Shown: one piece after another, positions 16,879 through 25,628 of the stretch
Layout: the number at the start of each line of letters is the position of its first letter
Numbering within the stretch: position 1 is the first letter of the stretch
Source of the DNA: Paenibacillus elgii NBRC 100335
GTDB lineage: Bacteria; Bacillota; Bacilli; Paenibacillales; NBRC-103111
NCBI RefSeq assembly: GCF_004000865.1
Contig: NZ_BIMB01000016.1
Span: forward strand, 62,001-126,000
Direction: 5' to 3'
DNA length: 64,000 nucleotides
Made by a program: the position numbers and the translations under genes
Notes under the pieces: generated by a model
Databases searched by the model: none
Told to the model about the DNA's origin: nothing
What the model saw: the letters and a program-made list of their open reading frames with translations, nothing else

Positions 16879-18324
16879 TTAATTCAATTTATACAGATTC
16901 CACTTTTGGGCGTTCGAACCATTATCGTCCCAGACCTGAACGTTGGACCCATTATCAGTCCCGGCAGCTGCTACATCCAAAGCTTTGCCGCTGTTGCTGT
17001 CGATTAATTTGTAGGCGCCGCCTACATCTACAATACGCCACTTCTGATTGGCGCCGCCGCCGTAATTCCATATTTGCACATTCGCACCACTCCAACTTCC
17101 GGCTACATCCAAAGCTTTATTGCTATTTTCCTTGATCACTTTATACAGCCCGCCGCCTACATCGGTAATCACCCATCGCTGAGCTCCGGTACCGTTATCT
17201 TCCCAGATTTGTACGTTCGCACCGTCTTCGGTACTGCCAGCGGCTACATCAAGAGCTTTTCCACTTCCCACATTAATCAATTTGTAGGTTTTGCCGGAAA
17301 TGATGCCGTCGCCGGGCGAGGTTGGATTCATTTTACTTTTGACAAACTTACCAGAAGGCGATAACTGCGCATCAGACCATCCTCCATATGGACCTGCGCC
17401 GGGGAGTAGTGCTGCGGAGACTTCAGCTTTATCACATAACGACCAATTGACCCAACTCAAATTTCGGCTATCCAAAAAGTCGATCCATTGCTGCGACTCC
17501 GGCAGGAAAGGGCCGCCATCGCCGGAAGCGTCGCTCGTTCCCCACTCCGTAATGAACACAGCTACACCTTTGCTTCTCGCATAGTCTATGCGATCTCTCA
17601 GCCATTGACCGTGAGTACCGGCATAGAAATGCACGGTATACATAACGTTATTGTAAGAGAGCGGATTGTTCGCTGCGTCATGGACATCCTGACTCCATGT
17701 TCCGGTTCCAACGATAATGGTGCTGTCCGGATCAAGGGAGCGGATGACCGGGATGACTTCCTCCGCATAAGGCTTTATACTGCCATTCCACGTGACATTA
17801 CTTCCATTCGGCTCGTTGCAGATTTCATAAATCACGTTCGGGTAATTATGGTACAAGGAAGCCATTTCCCGGAAAAACTCTTTTGCTTCTTGTTTATAGA
17901 CGTTCGGATCTCTTTCTTCCAGCACGTGCCAGTCGATGATGACATAGATGCCAAGATCAATGGCGGCTTGAACGGCCTCTTTCACCTTGTTTTTTTGCAG
18001 CGAAGGATTTTGAATATAGCCGTCTTGACCACCCGTATATAGCGCCGCACGAAATACGTTGATTCCCCAATTGTCTCTCAACCATTTGATGCTGTCTTTG
18101 TTCACAAACTGTCCAAACCACTGCAGCCCATGGGAACTCATCCCTTTTAATCGGACGGCTTGCCCCGCCTGGTTCACCAACTGGCTTCCGGAAACGCTCA
18201 GTTGACCGTTTTGGGTGACGAACGTACTTGCTTCGGCCTTTGCCTCGCTTGCCGGAACGAAATTCACGGACAGCAGGACAGCGACAAGAAATGCGCAGAG
18301 CAACGAAACCATTCTTTTCAGCAT
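16879..18324 (-). CDS. Secreted GH5_2 endoglucanase with C-terminal ricin-type lectin (CBM13-like) domain
   Basis: Cellulase of 481 residues: signal peptide (to about 32), catalytic barrel (about 35-335) of the Bacillus Cel5A/EglS type, and a lectin domain (about 341-481). Acid/base Glu171 is in YEICNEPNG and nucleophile Glu260 in VFITEWGTS. The lectin half has three repeats, each with an ALDVA block and a Q-x-W-type motif (AQRW, NQKW, AQKW), as expected of a beta-trefoil. Bacillus homologues usually carry CBM3 instead, so the module has been swapped. AAGGAGGT nine bases upstream marks the start. It is transcribed away from the two-component pair at 18609, which may regulate it. Confidence 0.92.
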   Translation of the reverse strand: MLKRMVSLLCAFLVAVLLSVNFVPASEAKAEASTFVTQNGQLSVSGSQLVNQAGQAVRLKGMSSHGLQWFGQFVNKDSIKWLRDNWGINVFRAALYTGGQDGYIQNPSLQKNKVKEAVQAAIDLGIYVIIDWHVLEERDPNVYKQEAKEFFREMASLYHNYPNVIYEICNEPNGSNVTWNGSIKPYAEEVIPVIRSLDPDSTIIVGTGTWSQDVHDAANNPLSYNNVMYTVHFYAGTHGQWLRDRIDYARSKGVAVFITEWGTSDASGDGGPFLPESQQWIDFLDSRNLSWVNWSLCDKAEVSAALLPGAGPYGGWSDAQLSPSGKFVKSKMNPTSPGDGIISGKTYKLINVGSGKALDVAAGSTEDGANVQIWEDNGTGAQRWVITDVGGGLYKVIKENSNKALDVAGSWSGANVQIWNYGGGANQKWRIVDVGGAYKLIDSNSGKALDVAAAGTDNGSNVQVWDDNGSNAQKWNLYKLN

Positions 18325-18454
18325 AATAACATTACCTCCTTATGATTTTTTCTCTCCTTGCTGTGGTGCCGCCGGTCAAAGTACCTCCCTCCCTTAAATT
18401 TGTTTTTATTTTACCGATTCGGCAAGAGGACATCTATCTATGGCGTGATATCGT

Positions 18455-18540
18455 TAGCACTTTCATGACTTGTTAAAAAACGGATGTGCATAATTGGGCA
18501 AAAAAGTAATAAAAGTGTTACTATTACATTAAAAGTGCTA
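18455..18540. promoter_or_regulatory. Three AAAGTGYTA elements between the cellulase and the sensor kinase
   Basis: AAAGTGTTA at 18512-18520 and AAAGTGCTA at 18532-18540 are direct repeats exactly 20 bases apart, and the reverse complement TAGCACTTT lies at 18455-18463. Spacing by two helical turns is typical of AraC-type binding sites, so this may be the operator of the response regulator encoded at 20362. Inference from pattern only. Confidence 0.45.
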
Positions 18541-18562
18541 GAGTCAAAAAACTTACGGATTG

Positions 18563-18568
18563 TATAAT
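18563..18568 (+). promoter_or_regulatory. -10 hexamer for the sensor kinase operon
   Basis: TATAAT lies 41 bases before the kinase ATG, just downstream of the AAAGTGYTA repeats. No good -35 is visible, in keeping with an activator-dependent promoter. Confidence 0.45.
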
Positions 18569-18608
18569 ATCGGTATAAAAACTCATATGTCCTATTGAGG
18601 TGTCCTAT

Positions 18609-20369
18609 ATGAACTTCAAGAATTCCGTTAAATTCAAAATTGTAAGCGGATTCATTTTGGTTGTGGCTCCGCTTGTTTTTTTACTTTTTTACAATAACAT
18701 CTATTCGATGAATGTAGTTCGCGATCAAGTTTCCATGAATTATAGTAAAATGCTCGCTCATTATGTAAATGTTACCGATAATGCGTTGAAGGAATTCGAC
18801 TACTATTTCTACCGCATGGAGAGCGACCCGGAAATTGTTTCGATGCAGGCTTATAGATCCTATAAGGACGACTATATCTTGGCCAAACAAAAAGTGTACA
18901 ACAAACTAATTCAAGACCTCGGATATTACAGCTTGATCGATACTTTTTTCGTCTACGCCAAATCCAATGAGGACCTGTTCATCGTCACGCAGGAGAACGG
19001 GCATTTCCACGAACGTTATGAAACCGTACAGAAGTATCTTTCGCAAGCCTTAAGTTTAAGCTCAATGACTCCAAACCAGGGTAAATGGAAGTTAATCGAA
19101 TCGAACCATTCTTATTTTATCGTGCAAATGAAAGATTTAGGTTCCGATATGTATGCAGGCTGTCTTATCGATATGAAGAGCTTGGCGAAGCCGCTTGGCA
19201 CATGGGATGTGGGGGAAGGCGGTGGATCGGTCATCGTTACGGGCGACGGACAACCGTTGACGAGCCAGGCTTTGCCGACTCAAACTTATGCTGCGATTAA
19301 AAGTCAGCTTACCCCCGATCACCAGGTATATCAAACCGTACAAGACGACACGAGTAACAAGAAATACTTGGTGGTCGGAAGATCGTCACAGTATGCGAGT
19401 ATTCGTTACCTTGTTGTAGTGGCCGAGACGAACATTTTGCAGAATCTTCCTTATTTGCAAAAGGCCATTTATGTTCTCCCCTTAGGAGTCGCCTTGGTAC
19501 TTGCGTTATATCTTGCTTTCCTGCAAAAAATTTTTTTTAAGCCGATGGCTCAGCTCATTCAGGGGATGAGAAAAATCGGCCGTGGTCAATTCGATGTCCG
19601 TCTGAATGAAAGCCACTCCGCCGAGTTTGCGTACCTGATATCGACTTTTAACGATATGGCCAAGCAAATCGAACATTTGAAAATTTCCGTATACGAAGAA
19701 AAAATAAGGGTGCAGCAAGCCGAGTTCAAACATCTTCAGGTGCAAATCAATCCCCACTTTTACATGAATTGCTTGAATATCATCTACAATCTAGCCGCCT
19801 TAAAAGACCACAAATCCGTGCAAAAAATGTCGCTTCATTTGGCCGATTATTTCCGTAATCTCATACGCACCAACCGCACGTTCATATCGCTAGGAGACGA
19901 GCTTCAGCACATTTGCAATTACTTGGAAATCCAGGTCATGAGATATCCCGACAACCTGACGTTTGCTATACGAATCGAAGAAGCGTATAGGCAGTATCCA
20001 TTGCCGCCGTTGACCGTGCAGCCGTTTGTGGAAAATGCGGTGATTCACGGCTACCGAATGGATCAAGACCGGTTTTATGTGGAAATCGAAGCGCTCCCTG
20101 ACCCGGATGACCCGGAACATTACTTTATGGTCACGATTTCCGACAACGGAAAAGGATTTGCGCCGGAGATGCTGCATGAGTTGAATTCCGGGTGCTATGC
20201 GGAGAAATCCGGAGAGGAGCATTTAGGGATTTGGAACGTGATGCGCCGGCTTGGAATGAGCTCCGGGGCGGTCAAAATCCATTTTGCAAACCGGGAGCAC
20301 AGAGGCGCTGAAATTAAAATTCGCTTTCCTCTTCAACATTTTGGACATGGAGATGATGTGGTTGTTTAA
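18609..20369 (+). CDS. YesM-type sensor histidine kinase of the cellulase locus
   Basis: Membrane kinase of 586 residues. The first membrane helix is near residues 11-33 (IVSGFILVVAPLVFLLFY) and the second near 280-302; between them lies the extracellular sensing domain. HAMP follows (KPMAQLIQGMRKIGRGQF), then the His_kinase domain with phospho-acceptor His383 in INPHFYMNCLNIIYN, N-box VENAVIHGY and G-box ISDNGKGFAPEM. I chose the ATG at 18609, with GAGGTG seven bases upstream; a GTG at 18600 is possible. It overlaps its response regulator gene by 8 bases. Position between cellulases and a sugar importer suggests sensing of cello- or other glucan oligosaccharides. Confidence 0.92.
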   Translation: MNFKNSVKFKIVSGFILVVAPLVFLLFYNNIYSMNVVRDQVSMNYSKMLAHYVNVTDNALKEFDYYFYRMESDPEIVSMQAYRSYKDDYILAKQKVYNKLIQDLGYYSLIDTFFVYAKSNEDLFIVTQENGHFHERYETVQKYLSQALSLSSMTPNQGKWKLIESNHSYFIVQMKDLGSDMYAGCLIDMKSLAKPLGTWDVGEGGGSVIVTGDGQPLTSQALPTQTYAAIKSQLTPDHQVYQTVQDDTSNKKYLVVGRSSQYASIRYLVVVAETNILQNLPYLQKAIYVLPLGVALVLALYLAFLQKIFFKPMAQLIQGMRKIGRGQFDVRLNESHSAEFAYLISTFNDMAKQIEHLKISVYEEKIRVQQAEFKHLQVQINPHFYMNCLNIIYNLAALKDHKSVQKMSLHLADYFRNLIRTNRTFISLGDELQHICNYLEIQVMRYPDNLTFAIRIEEAYRQYPLPPLTVQPFVENAVIHGYRMDQDRFYVEIEALPDPDDPEHYFMVTISDNGKGFAPEMLHELNSGCYAEKSGEEHLGIWNVMRRLGMSSGAVKIHFANREHRGAEIKIRFPLQHFGHGDDVVV

Positions 20370-21972
20370 CTTACTGGTCGTGGATGACGAGAAATTCGCC
20401 GTAAAAGGCATTACGCAAGGGATCGATTGGTCCGACCTGCCCATCGGGCAAATGTATGAGGCTTACGGTGCGGAAGAAGCCAAGCATATATTGACGGCCT
20501 GCCCTATTGACGTATTAATTTCCGACATCGAAATGCCTGATACCAACGGCTTGAAGCTGCAGGAATGGGTGAAGGAGCAATCCCCCTTTACAGAAACCGT
20601 TTTTTTGACAGGCCACGCCAATTTCGATTACGCGCAGAAAGCGATCCAGCTTGGAAGCTTTAATTACTTGTTAAAGCCTGTGGATCATAGCCAATTGAAG
20701 GAAATCGTCGCCAAGGCGATTCATCAAATTCAATCGGAGCGGGAACTGCTGGATTTCAATAAAACGTACGAAACCTATTACAAGCATTGGTTAAATCAAC
20801 TGCCTATTCTTGTAGAGCGGTTTTGGCAAGAGGTGTTGGCCGGCAAAATCCCCTTGACGCAAGAACGGCTGCAGGCGGCGTTCGAGTTGTACGGCATTCC
20901 GCTGAACGCACAAAGCCTGGTGATTCCTGTTCTGATCAGCGTGGAACAATGGAAGGAAGATTTGAACGCAAGAGACGAGGAAATCATGGGTTACGCTTTG
21001 CGCAAAGCGGGTGCGGAAATGATTCTTCAAGAGCATCCCGGTTGCGTCATACTGGATCAAAATGGTTTTCATCTGGTGCTCCTCTATGTGCAAGATAGCA
21101 CTCCTGTTCCCATGGAATTAGACAGGAGGTGTTACGACTACATTCAGGCTTGCAACCGGTTCTTTCACTGCAGCTTATCGTGTTATATCGGGGAAAAGAC
21201 GCCTGTTGCCGAAATCAATCAGGTGGTGGGCACGCTGCTTAGAATGGAACGGGATAATGTGGTCAAGATCAATGGCGTGCTGCATCAGCTTCGCGACGAA
21301 GTACCCGGGATTCTCTTGCCGACGGCACCTTCAATCACTGACTGGTTTTTACTGTATGAGCTCGGCAAACTGGACGAGCTGCTTCTGCGCATCGATGAAC
21401 TTACAGATCGGATGCAGCAAGGCGCGGCGCGTTCGGAAACCTTGCAAGCTTTGGGTTACGGTCTAATTCATATGGTATATCATGTGGGTCATAAAAAGGG
21501 CTTGTCAATTCAGAACATGTTCCCGCACGACGAACTGCAGGATATTGACGCCGCTATCCGGTCAATCAACCAACTTCGCAGTTGGGCGATTCGCGTTGTA
21601 TCGACCGGCATCGAGTATATGAGCAGGCATCATCAGGATATTTCCGCTGTCGTCGCGAAAGTCCAGAAATATATGAACGATCATCTGCATGAGGAAGTGA
21701 GCAGGGACGATATTGCACATTTCGTGCACCTGAATCCGGCTTATTTGTCCCGTCTTTTTAAGAAGGAAACGGGGCTATCGCTATCTGAATATATGCTCAA
21801 GATCAGAATGGACAAGGCGCAGAAGCTGCTCATCGAGTCGGATCGTAAAATCAGCAGCGTAGCGGAAGTTATCGGTTACAGCCACTTCTCGCATTTTGCC
21901 AAAATGTTCAAGAGGGTCACCGGCATTTCCCCGCAAGAATACCGAAAAAAATTCCAAACCAACAAGTCATAA
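20362..21972 (+). CDS. YesN-type response regulator of the cellulase locus
   Basis: Regulator of about 536 residues with receiver domain (1-120; acidic VVDDE at 6-10, phospho-acceptor Asp55 in LISDIEMP, Lys in YLLKPVD), a long uncharacterised middle region, and a C-terminal AraC domain (IAHFVHLNPAYLSRLFKKETG, ISSVAEVIGYSHFSHFAKMF). Several starts are possible. TTG 20362 has GGAG nine bases upstream and gives the standard MFNLLVVDDE beginning, with the same 8-base overlap seen in the other kinase/regulator pair. ATGs at 20347, 20353 and 20356 lack a well-placed site. Likely targets are the importer/expansin operon and the flanking cellulases. Confidence 0.9.
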   Translation: MFNLLVVDDEKFAVKGITQGIDWSDLPIGQMYEAYGAEEAKHILTACPIDVLISDIEMPDTNGLKLQEWVKEQSPFTETVFLTGHANFDYAQKAIQLGSFNYLLKPVDHSQLKEIVAKAIHQIQSERELLDFNKTYETYYKHWLNQLPILVERFWQEVLAGKIPLTQERLQAAFELYGIPLNAQSLVIPVLISVEQWKEDLNARDEEIMGYALRKAGAEMILQEHPGCVILDQNGFHLVLLYVQDSTPVPMELDRRCYDYIQACNRFFHCSLSCYIGEKTPVAEINQVVGTLLRMERDNVVKINGVLHQLRDEVPGILLPTAPSITDWFLLYELGKLDELLLRIDELTDRMQQGAARSETLQALGYGLIHMVYHVGHKKGLSIQNMFPHDELQDIDAAIRSINQLRSWAIRVVSTGIEYMSRHHQDISAVVAKVQKYMNDHLHEEVSRDDIAHFVHLNPAYLSRLFKKETGLSLSEYMLKIRMDKAQKLLIESDRKISSVAEVIGYSHFSHFAKMFKRVTGISPQEYRKKFQTNKS

Positions 21973-21998
21973 TGATGCTCAAAAAGCTACATATCGGA

Positions 21999-22028
21999 TA
22001 GACCTGGATATTCCATATCTGTGATAAT
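21999..22028 (+). promoter_or_regulatory. Promoter candidate of the importer-expansin operon
   Basis: TAGACC at 21999-22004 and an extended -10 TGTGATAAT ending at 22028 are separated by 18 bases. This lies 35 bases before a start codon with a strong AGGGGGG ribosome-binding site at 22063. Confidence 0.4.
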
Positions 22029-22062
22029 AAGTAGCAACTAACCGACTAGGGGGGACAGAACC

Positions 22063-22119
22063 ATGAGCAATGATATGAGCAATTCGGCCAAGAGGAGGGC
22101 ACGTTTGGACAATGCCTGA
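22063..22119 (+). CDS. 18-codon frame overlapping the permease start (leader peptide or frameshifted N terminus)
   Basis: An ATG with AGGGGGG about ten bases upstream opens MSNDMSNSAKRRARLDNA, whose TGA overlaps the start ATG of the permease at 22112. The basic, polar sequence is what one expects of the cytoplasmic N terminus of an Lpl-type permease. Either it is a short, translationally coupled leader, or a one-base indel has split the permease N terminus. The strong ribosome-binding site here and the poor one for 22112 favour the second view. Confidence 0.45.
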   Translation: MSNDMSNSAKRRARLDNA

Positions 22120-23041
22120 ATCGATTCCTGCGTTTTGCAAGACAGTCCGCGCCTATTGGGTTTTCTATCTCATGATGCTGCCCGCGGGTCTTGTTCTGAT
22201 TGTAAACAACTATATTCCAATGTTCGGCGTGATCATCGCTTTCAAGAACATTAACTACGCCAAAGGGATTTTTCAAAGCCCATGGATTGGCTTTCAAAAT
22301 TTCAAATTTTTATTTTCGACTGAAGCCGCTTGGATCATCACCCGAAATACAATCTGTTATAACGCCGTATTTATTGTCCTGAATCTCCTTATTGCCGTAG
22401 CATTCGCTATGATGTTCAACGAAATGCGCAGCAGGTTTCTGTCCAAATTCCATCAGAGCACGATGTTCCTTCCGTTTTTCTTATCGATGATCGTTGTCAG
22501 CTATTTGGTTTATGCTTTTCTTGGGCAAGACCACGGCTTCTTGAACACCGTCGTTTTTCCAAAATTCGGGATCGAGCCGATCGAATGGTATTCCGAGCCG
22601 AAGTACTGGCCCTTGATTTTACCGATTGTAAACGTTTGGAAGAACATCGGCTATTATACGGTAATCTACATGGCGGCCATGCTGGGAATTGACAACGAAT
22701 ACTACGAAGCCGCGCTGATTGACGGCGCTTCGAAATGGCAGCAGATCAAAAATATTACGATTCCTCTTATTGTACCTGTTATGATCGTCATGACCTTATT
22801 ACAAATCGGAAAAATTTTTTATGCCGACTTCGGATTGTTTTTTCAAGTGACACGGAACGCGGGGGCGCTCTATCCTGCGACGCAGGTTATTGATACTTAC
22901 GTCTATCAAACCTTTTTGTCCATGGGGGATATCGGGATGTCATCTGCAGCGGGGTTATTTCAATCGGTCATAGGATTTATTCTGGTCCTTGGCTCGAACC
23001 TGATTGTACGACGGAGCAGCAAAGAGAATGCATTATTTTAA
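22112..23041 (+). CDS. ABC oligosaccharide importer permease, LplB type
   Basis: Membrane subunit of 309 residues with about six helices, first near 15-37 (WVFYLMMLPAGLVLIVNNYI). The YIPMFGVIIAFKNIN and WIGFQNFKFLF patterns are diagnostic of the LplB/YtcP-type permease family; the EAA loop is EAALIDGASKW. The annotated ATG has AGGAGG only at about 13 bases distance and is overlapped by the 18-codon frame at 22063, so the true N terminus may begin there. It forms a pair with the next gene and the receptor at 24011. No ATPase gene is in the operon. Confidence 0.9.
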   Translation: MPESIPAFCKTVRAYWVFYLMMLPAGLVLIVNNYIPMFGVIIAFKNINYAKGIFQSPWIGFQNFKFLFSTEAAWIITRNTICYNAVFIVLNLLIAVAFAMMFNEMRSRFLSKFHQSTMFLPFFLSMIVVSYLVYAFLGQDHGFLNTVVFPKFGIEPIEWYSEPKYWPLILPIVNVWKNIGYYTVIYMAAMLGIDNEYYEAALIDGASKWQQIKNITIPLIVPVMIVMTLLQIGKIFYADFGLFFQVTRNAGALYPATQVIDTYVYQTFLSMGDIGMSSAAGLFQSVIGFILVLGSNLIVRRSSKENALF

Positions 23042-23056
23042 GAAGGGTGATTTTGG

Positions 23057-23965
23057 GTGAACAGGCGTAGGCCAAATGACATTTCAAACACCGCTAACAT
23101 TATAATTAATTTGTTTTTCTGGTTTCATACGGCAGTATGCATTCTGCCGCTTCTGCTCGTGATCATCGTGTCATTCTCCGACGAGAAGGCTGTATTAATA
23201 AACGGTTATAACTTTATACCGGAATCATTCAGTCTTTCGGCGTATCGATTTCTGTTTAAGGACTGGGAACAGATCGTACGATCGTTTGGGGTTTCCGTTT
23301 TTGTCACGGCAGTCGGGACCGTCGTCAGTGTGATCATCATGGCGATGTACGCTTACCCGATCTCACGCAGAGATTTTCCGCACAAAAACGTGTTTTCATT
23401 CTTTATGTTTTTCACGATGCTGTTTAACGGCGGACTTGTTCCCTGGTATTTGGTCTACACCCAGATGCTGAATTTTAAAAATACGCTGTTCGCTCTGATT
23501 TTGCCTTTGCTGGTATCCGCATTTTTCGTACTGATGCTGCGAACGTTCTTTTCGGGCACGATACCGCCTGCGCTAATCGAGTCGGCTAAAATAGATGGAG
23601 CCGGCGAGTTTCGGATTTTTGTTCAAATCATTTTGCCGCTTTCTCTACCCGTTCTGGCAACCGTTTCCTTGTTTCAGACTTTAAATTACTGGAACGATTG
23701 GTTTACCAGCCTGGTCTTTATAACCGGTAATCAAAATGTCAATCTGCAGTATTTAATGTACAAAACCATGCTCGATATCCAATTTCTGACCTCCAACACG
23801 CAAGCCCTGCAGGCTATTAACCAATCAGGAGGAGGTCTTAATCTTCCCACGGAGACCGTACGCATGGCCATGGCGGTGTTAGGCATTGGCCCGATCGTAT
23901 TCGCTTACCCCTTTTTTCAGAAATATTTTGTCAAAGGGTTGACGGTAGGAGCCGTAAAAGGGTGA
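23057..23965 (+). CDS. ABC oligosaccharide importer permease, LplC type
   Basis: Second permease, 302 residues, about six helices, with the family pattern VSFSDEKAVLINGYNF, the cytoplasmic loop ESAKIDGAGEFR and the C-terminal end KYFVKGLTVGAVKG shared by LplC/YtcP proteins. GTG is the start, with AGAAGGGTGA upstream. It follows its partner by 15 bases and precedes the receptor gene. Confidence 0.92.
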   Translation: MNRRRPNDISNTANIIINLFFWFHTAVCILPLLLVIIVSFSDEKAVLINGYNFIPESFSLSAYRFLFKDWEQIVRSFGVSVFVTAVGTVVSVIIMAMYAYPISRRDFPHKNVFSFFMFFTMLFNGGLVPWYLVYTQMLNFKNTLFALILPLLVSAFFVLMLRTFFSGTIPPALIESAKIDGAGEFRIFVQIILPLSLPVLATVSLFQTLNYWNDWFTSLVFITGNQNVNLQYLMYKTMLDIQFLTSNTQALQAINQSGGGLNLPTETVRMAMAVLGIGPIVFAYPFFQKYFVKGLTVGAVKG

Positions 23966-24010
23966 GTGTTGTTGGCCTAAAGCAATTTAGCTAAACGGAG
24001 GTTTTATTCC

Positions 24011-25573
24011 ATGAAAGCATGGCGAAGAAACGTTCTTGGGTTATTCGCGTTCTTCTTATTTTTCACTTTAACTCTGATCGGATGCAGTGGGGATAACGGC
24101 AGTATGAATGAGGCTGGCGGCCCTTCGAAAGGCGACGGTCAATCTGCGATGGGCCAGAAGTCATATAAACTGAAAATGGTGTACCCGGGAAGCCCTCAAC
24201 CGGATCAAGCCAAAGTCGAAGAGGCCTTGAACAAGATTTTGCAGCCCAAAATCAATGCTACGATCGAACTGATGCCGATCGACTGGGGACAATGGGATAA
24301 CAAATCCAATCTGATGATCGCGTCCCGTGAAAAGTTTGACATTCTGTTTACCGCCCAGTGGAACGGGCATGCCGTCAATGTGTCCAAGGGCGCGTTTCTC
24401 CCGCTGAATGCCGACGGACTCGACACCTATGGAAATTTACTAAAAAAGTACGGCCAAGGCGTTCTTGACACCTTGAGTCCCATGTTCCTGGAAGGAGCGA
24501 AAATTAACGGTAAAAATTACGCCGTGCCGACAAATAAGGAATTGGCTGCTCAGGGTGGAGTCATCTATCGTTCGGATATTGCCAAAGAGCTGGGTCTGGA
24601 TATGACCCGCGTCAAGACAATTCAGGATCTTGATCCTATTTTATATGCCGTCAAGGAGAAAAGGCCCGATATGATTCCGCTGTTCCTGAGACAAGGGGAT
24701 ACGTTCAACGCGCATTACTTTGCCCAAACCGACGCGCTTGGCGATGCTACCATTCCATGCGTCATTCTGAAGGATCAGGACAGCACGAAGGTAGTGAAAA
24801 CAAGCGAGCTTGACCGGTATAAAGAAACCTTGAAAATGACGCGTGATTATATGAAAAAAGGCTTCATCAACAAAGATGCGGCCACGACTTCACTTGGCAC
24901 CGGAGACGCTTTAAAGGCAGGGAACGTGTTTATGATCGTTTCTCCTTTAAAACCGGGGAAAGATGCCGAGATGGCCAACGGGATTAGCCTGCAAGGGAAG
25001 CTGAAGCAAATCGAAATGACGGCCAAAACCGTATCGACCGGAGAAACCGCAGGCTCTATGCTGGGAATTTCGACCACGTCGGATGATCCGGTGCGGGCCA
25101 TGATGTTCATCAACTTGCTGCATACGGACAAAGAGTTGAACAATCTGCTCAACTTTGGAATCGAAGGCGTGCATTATCGGAAAGTTTCCGACAACATCAT
25201 CAAGGCGACGGATGCCACAAAGAATTACAGCCCCGGGGCCTCGTGGATGTTCGGCAATCAGTTCCTGAACTATATCTGGGATACCGAAGATCCGCAAAAA
25301 TGGGATAAATTCAAAGAATTCAACAAGGATGCGAAAAAATCCCCCGGCCTTGGTTTTACCTTTAATGCCGAGCCCGTTAAAACGGAAGTTGCGGCGCTCG
25401 TGAATGTCGGCAAAGAGTACGATCCGGCTCTGGATACGGGTTCCGTAGATCCCGAAAAAACGCTTCCGAAATATACGGAGAAGCTGAAGGCGGCCGGTTT
25501 AGACAAAATACAGGCAGAGAAGCAAAAACAGCTCGATGCGTTCCTCGCAAGCAAGACTCAAGACAGGAGGTGA
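24011..25573 (+). CDS. Extracellular oligosaccharide-binding lipoprotein, LplA type
   Basis: Receptor of 520 residues. Lipobox LIGC gives lipidated Cys25 after a hydrophobic signal segment. The remainder is the large LplA/YtcQ-type binding fold (YKLKMVYPGSPQPDQAKVEE, the INATIELMPIDWGQW block, C-terminal QAEKQKQLDAFLASK). It sits on the outer membrane surface and serves the two permeases upstream. Location among cellulase genes and directly before an expansin suggests that it binds plant-glucan oligosaccharides such as cellodextrins or xyloglucan fragments; this is inference. CGGAGG eight or more bases upstream marks the start. Confidence 0.92.
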   Translation: MKAWRRNVLGLFAFFLFFTLTLIGCSGDNGSMNEAGGPSKGDGQSAMGQKSYKLKMVYPGSPQPDQAKVEEALNKILQPKINATIELMPIDWGQWDNKSNLMIASREKFDILFTAQWNGHAVNVSKGAFLPLNADGLDTYGNLLKKYGQGVLDTLSPMFLEGAKINGKNYAVPTNKELAAQGGVIYRSDIAKELGLDMTRVKTIQDLDPILYAVKEKRPDMIPLFLRQGDTFNAHYFAQTDALGDATIPCVILKDQDSTKVVKTSELDRYKETLKMTRDYMKKGFINKDAATTSLGTGDALKAGNVFMIVSPLKPGKDAEMANGISLQGKLKQIEMTAKTVSTGETAGSMLGISTTSDDPVRAMMFINLLHTDKELNNLLNFGIEGVHYRKVSDNIIKATDATKNYSPGASWMFGNQFLNYIWDTEDPQKWDKFKEFNKDAKKSPGLGFTFNAEPVKTEVAALVNVGKEYDPALDTGSVDPEKTLPKYTEKLKAAGLDKIQAEKQKQLDAFLASKTQDRR

Positions 25574-25628
25574 AGAGACGACTTGTTAACTTTATGATCA
25601 AAACTAGTAATTAAGGAGGCGGTGTGCC

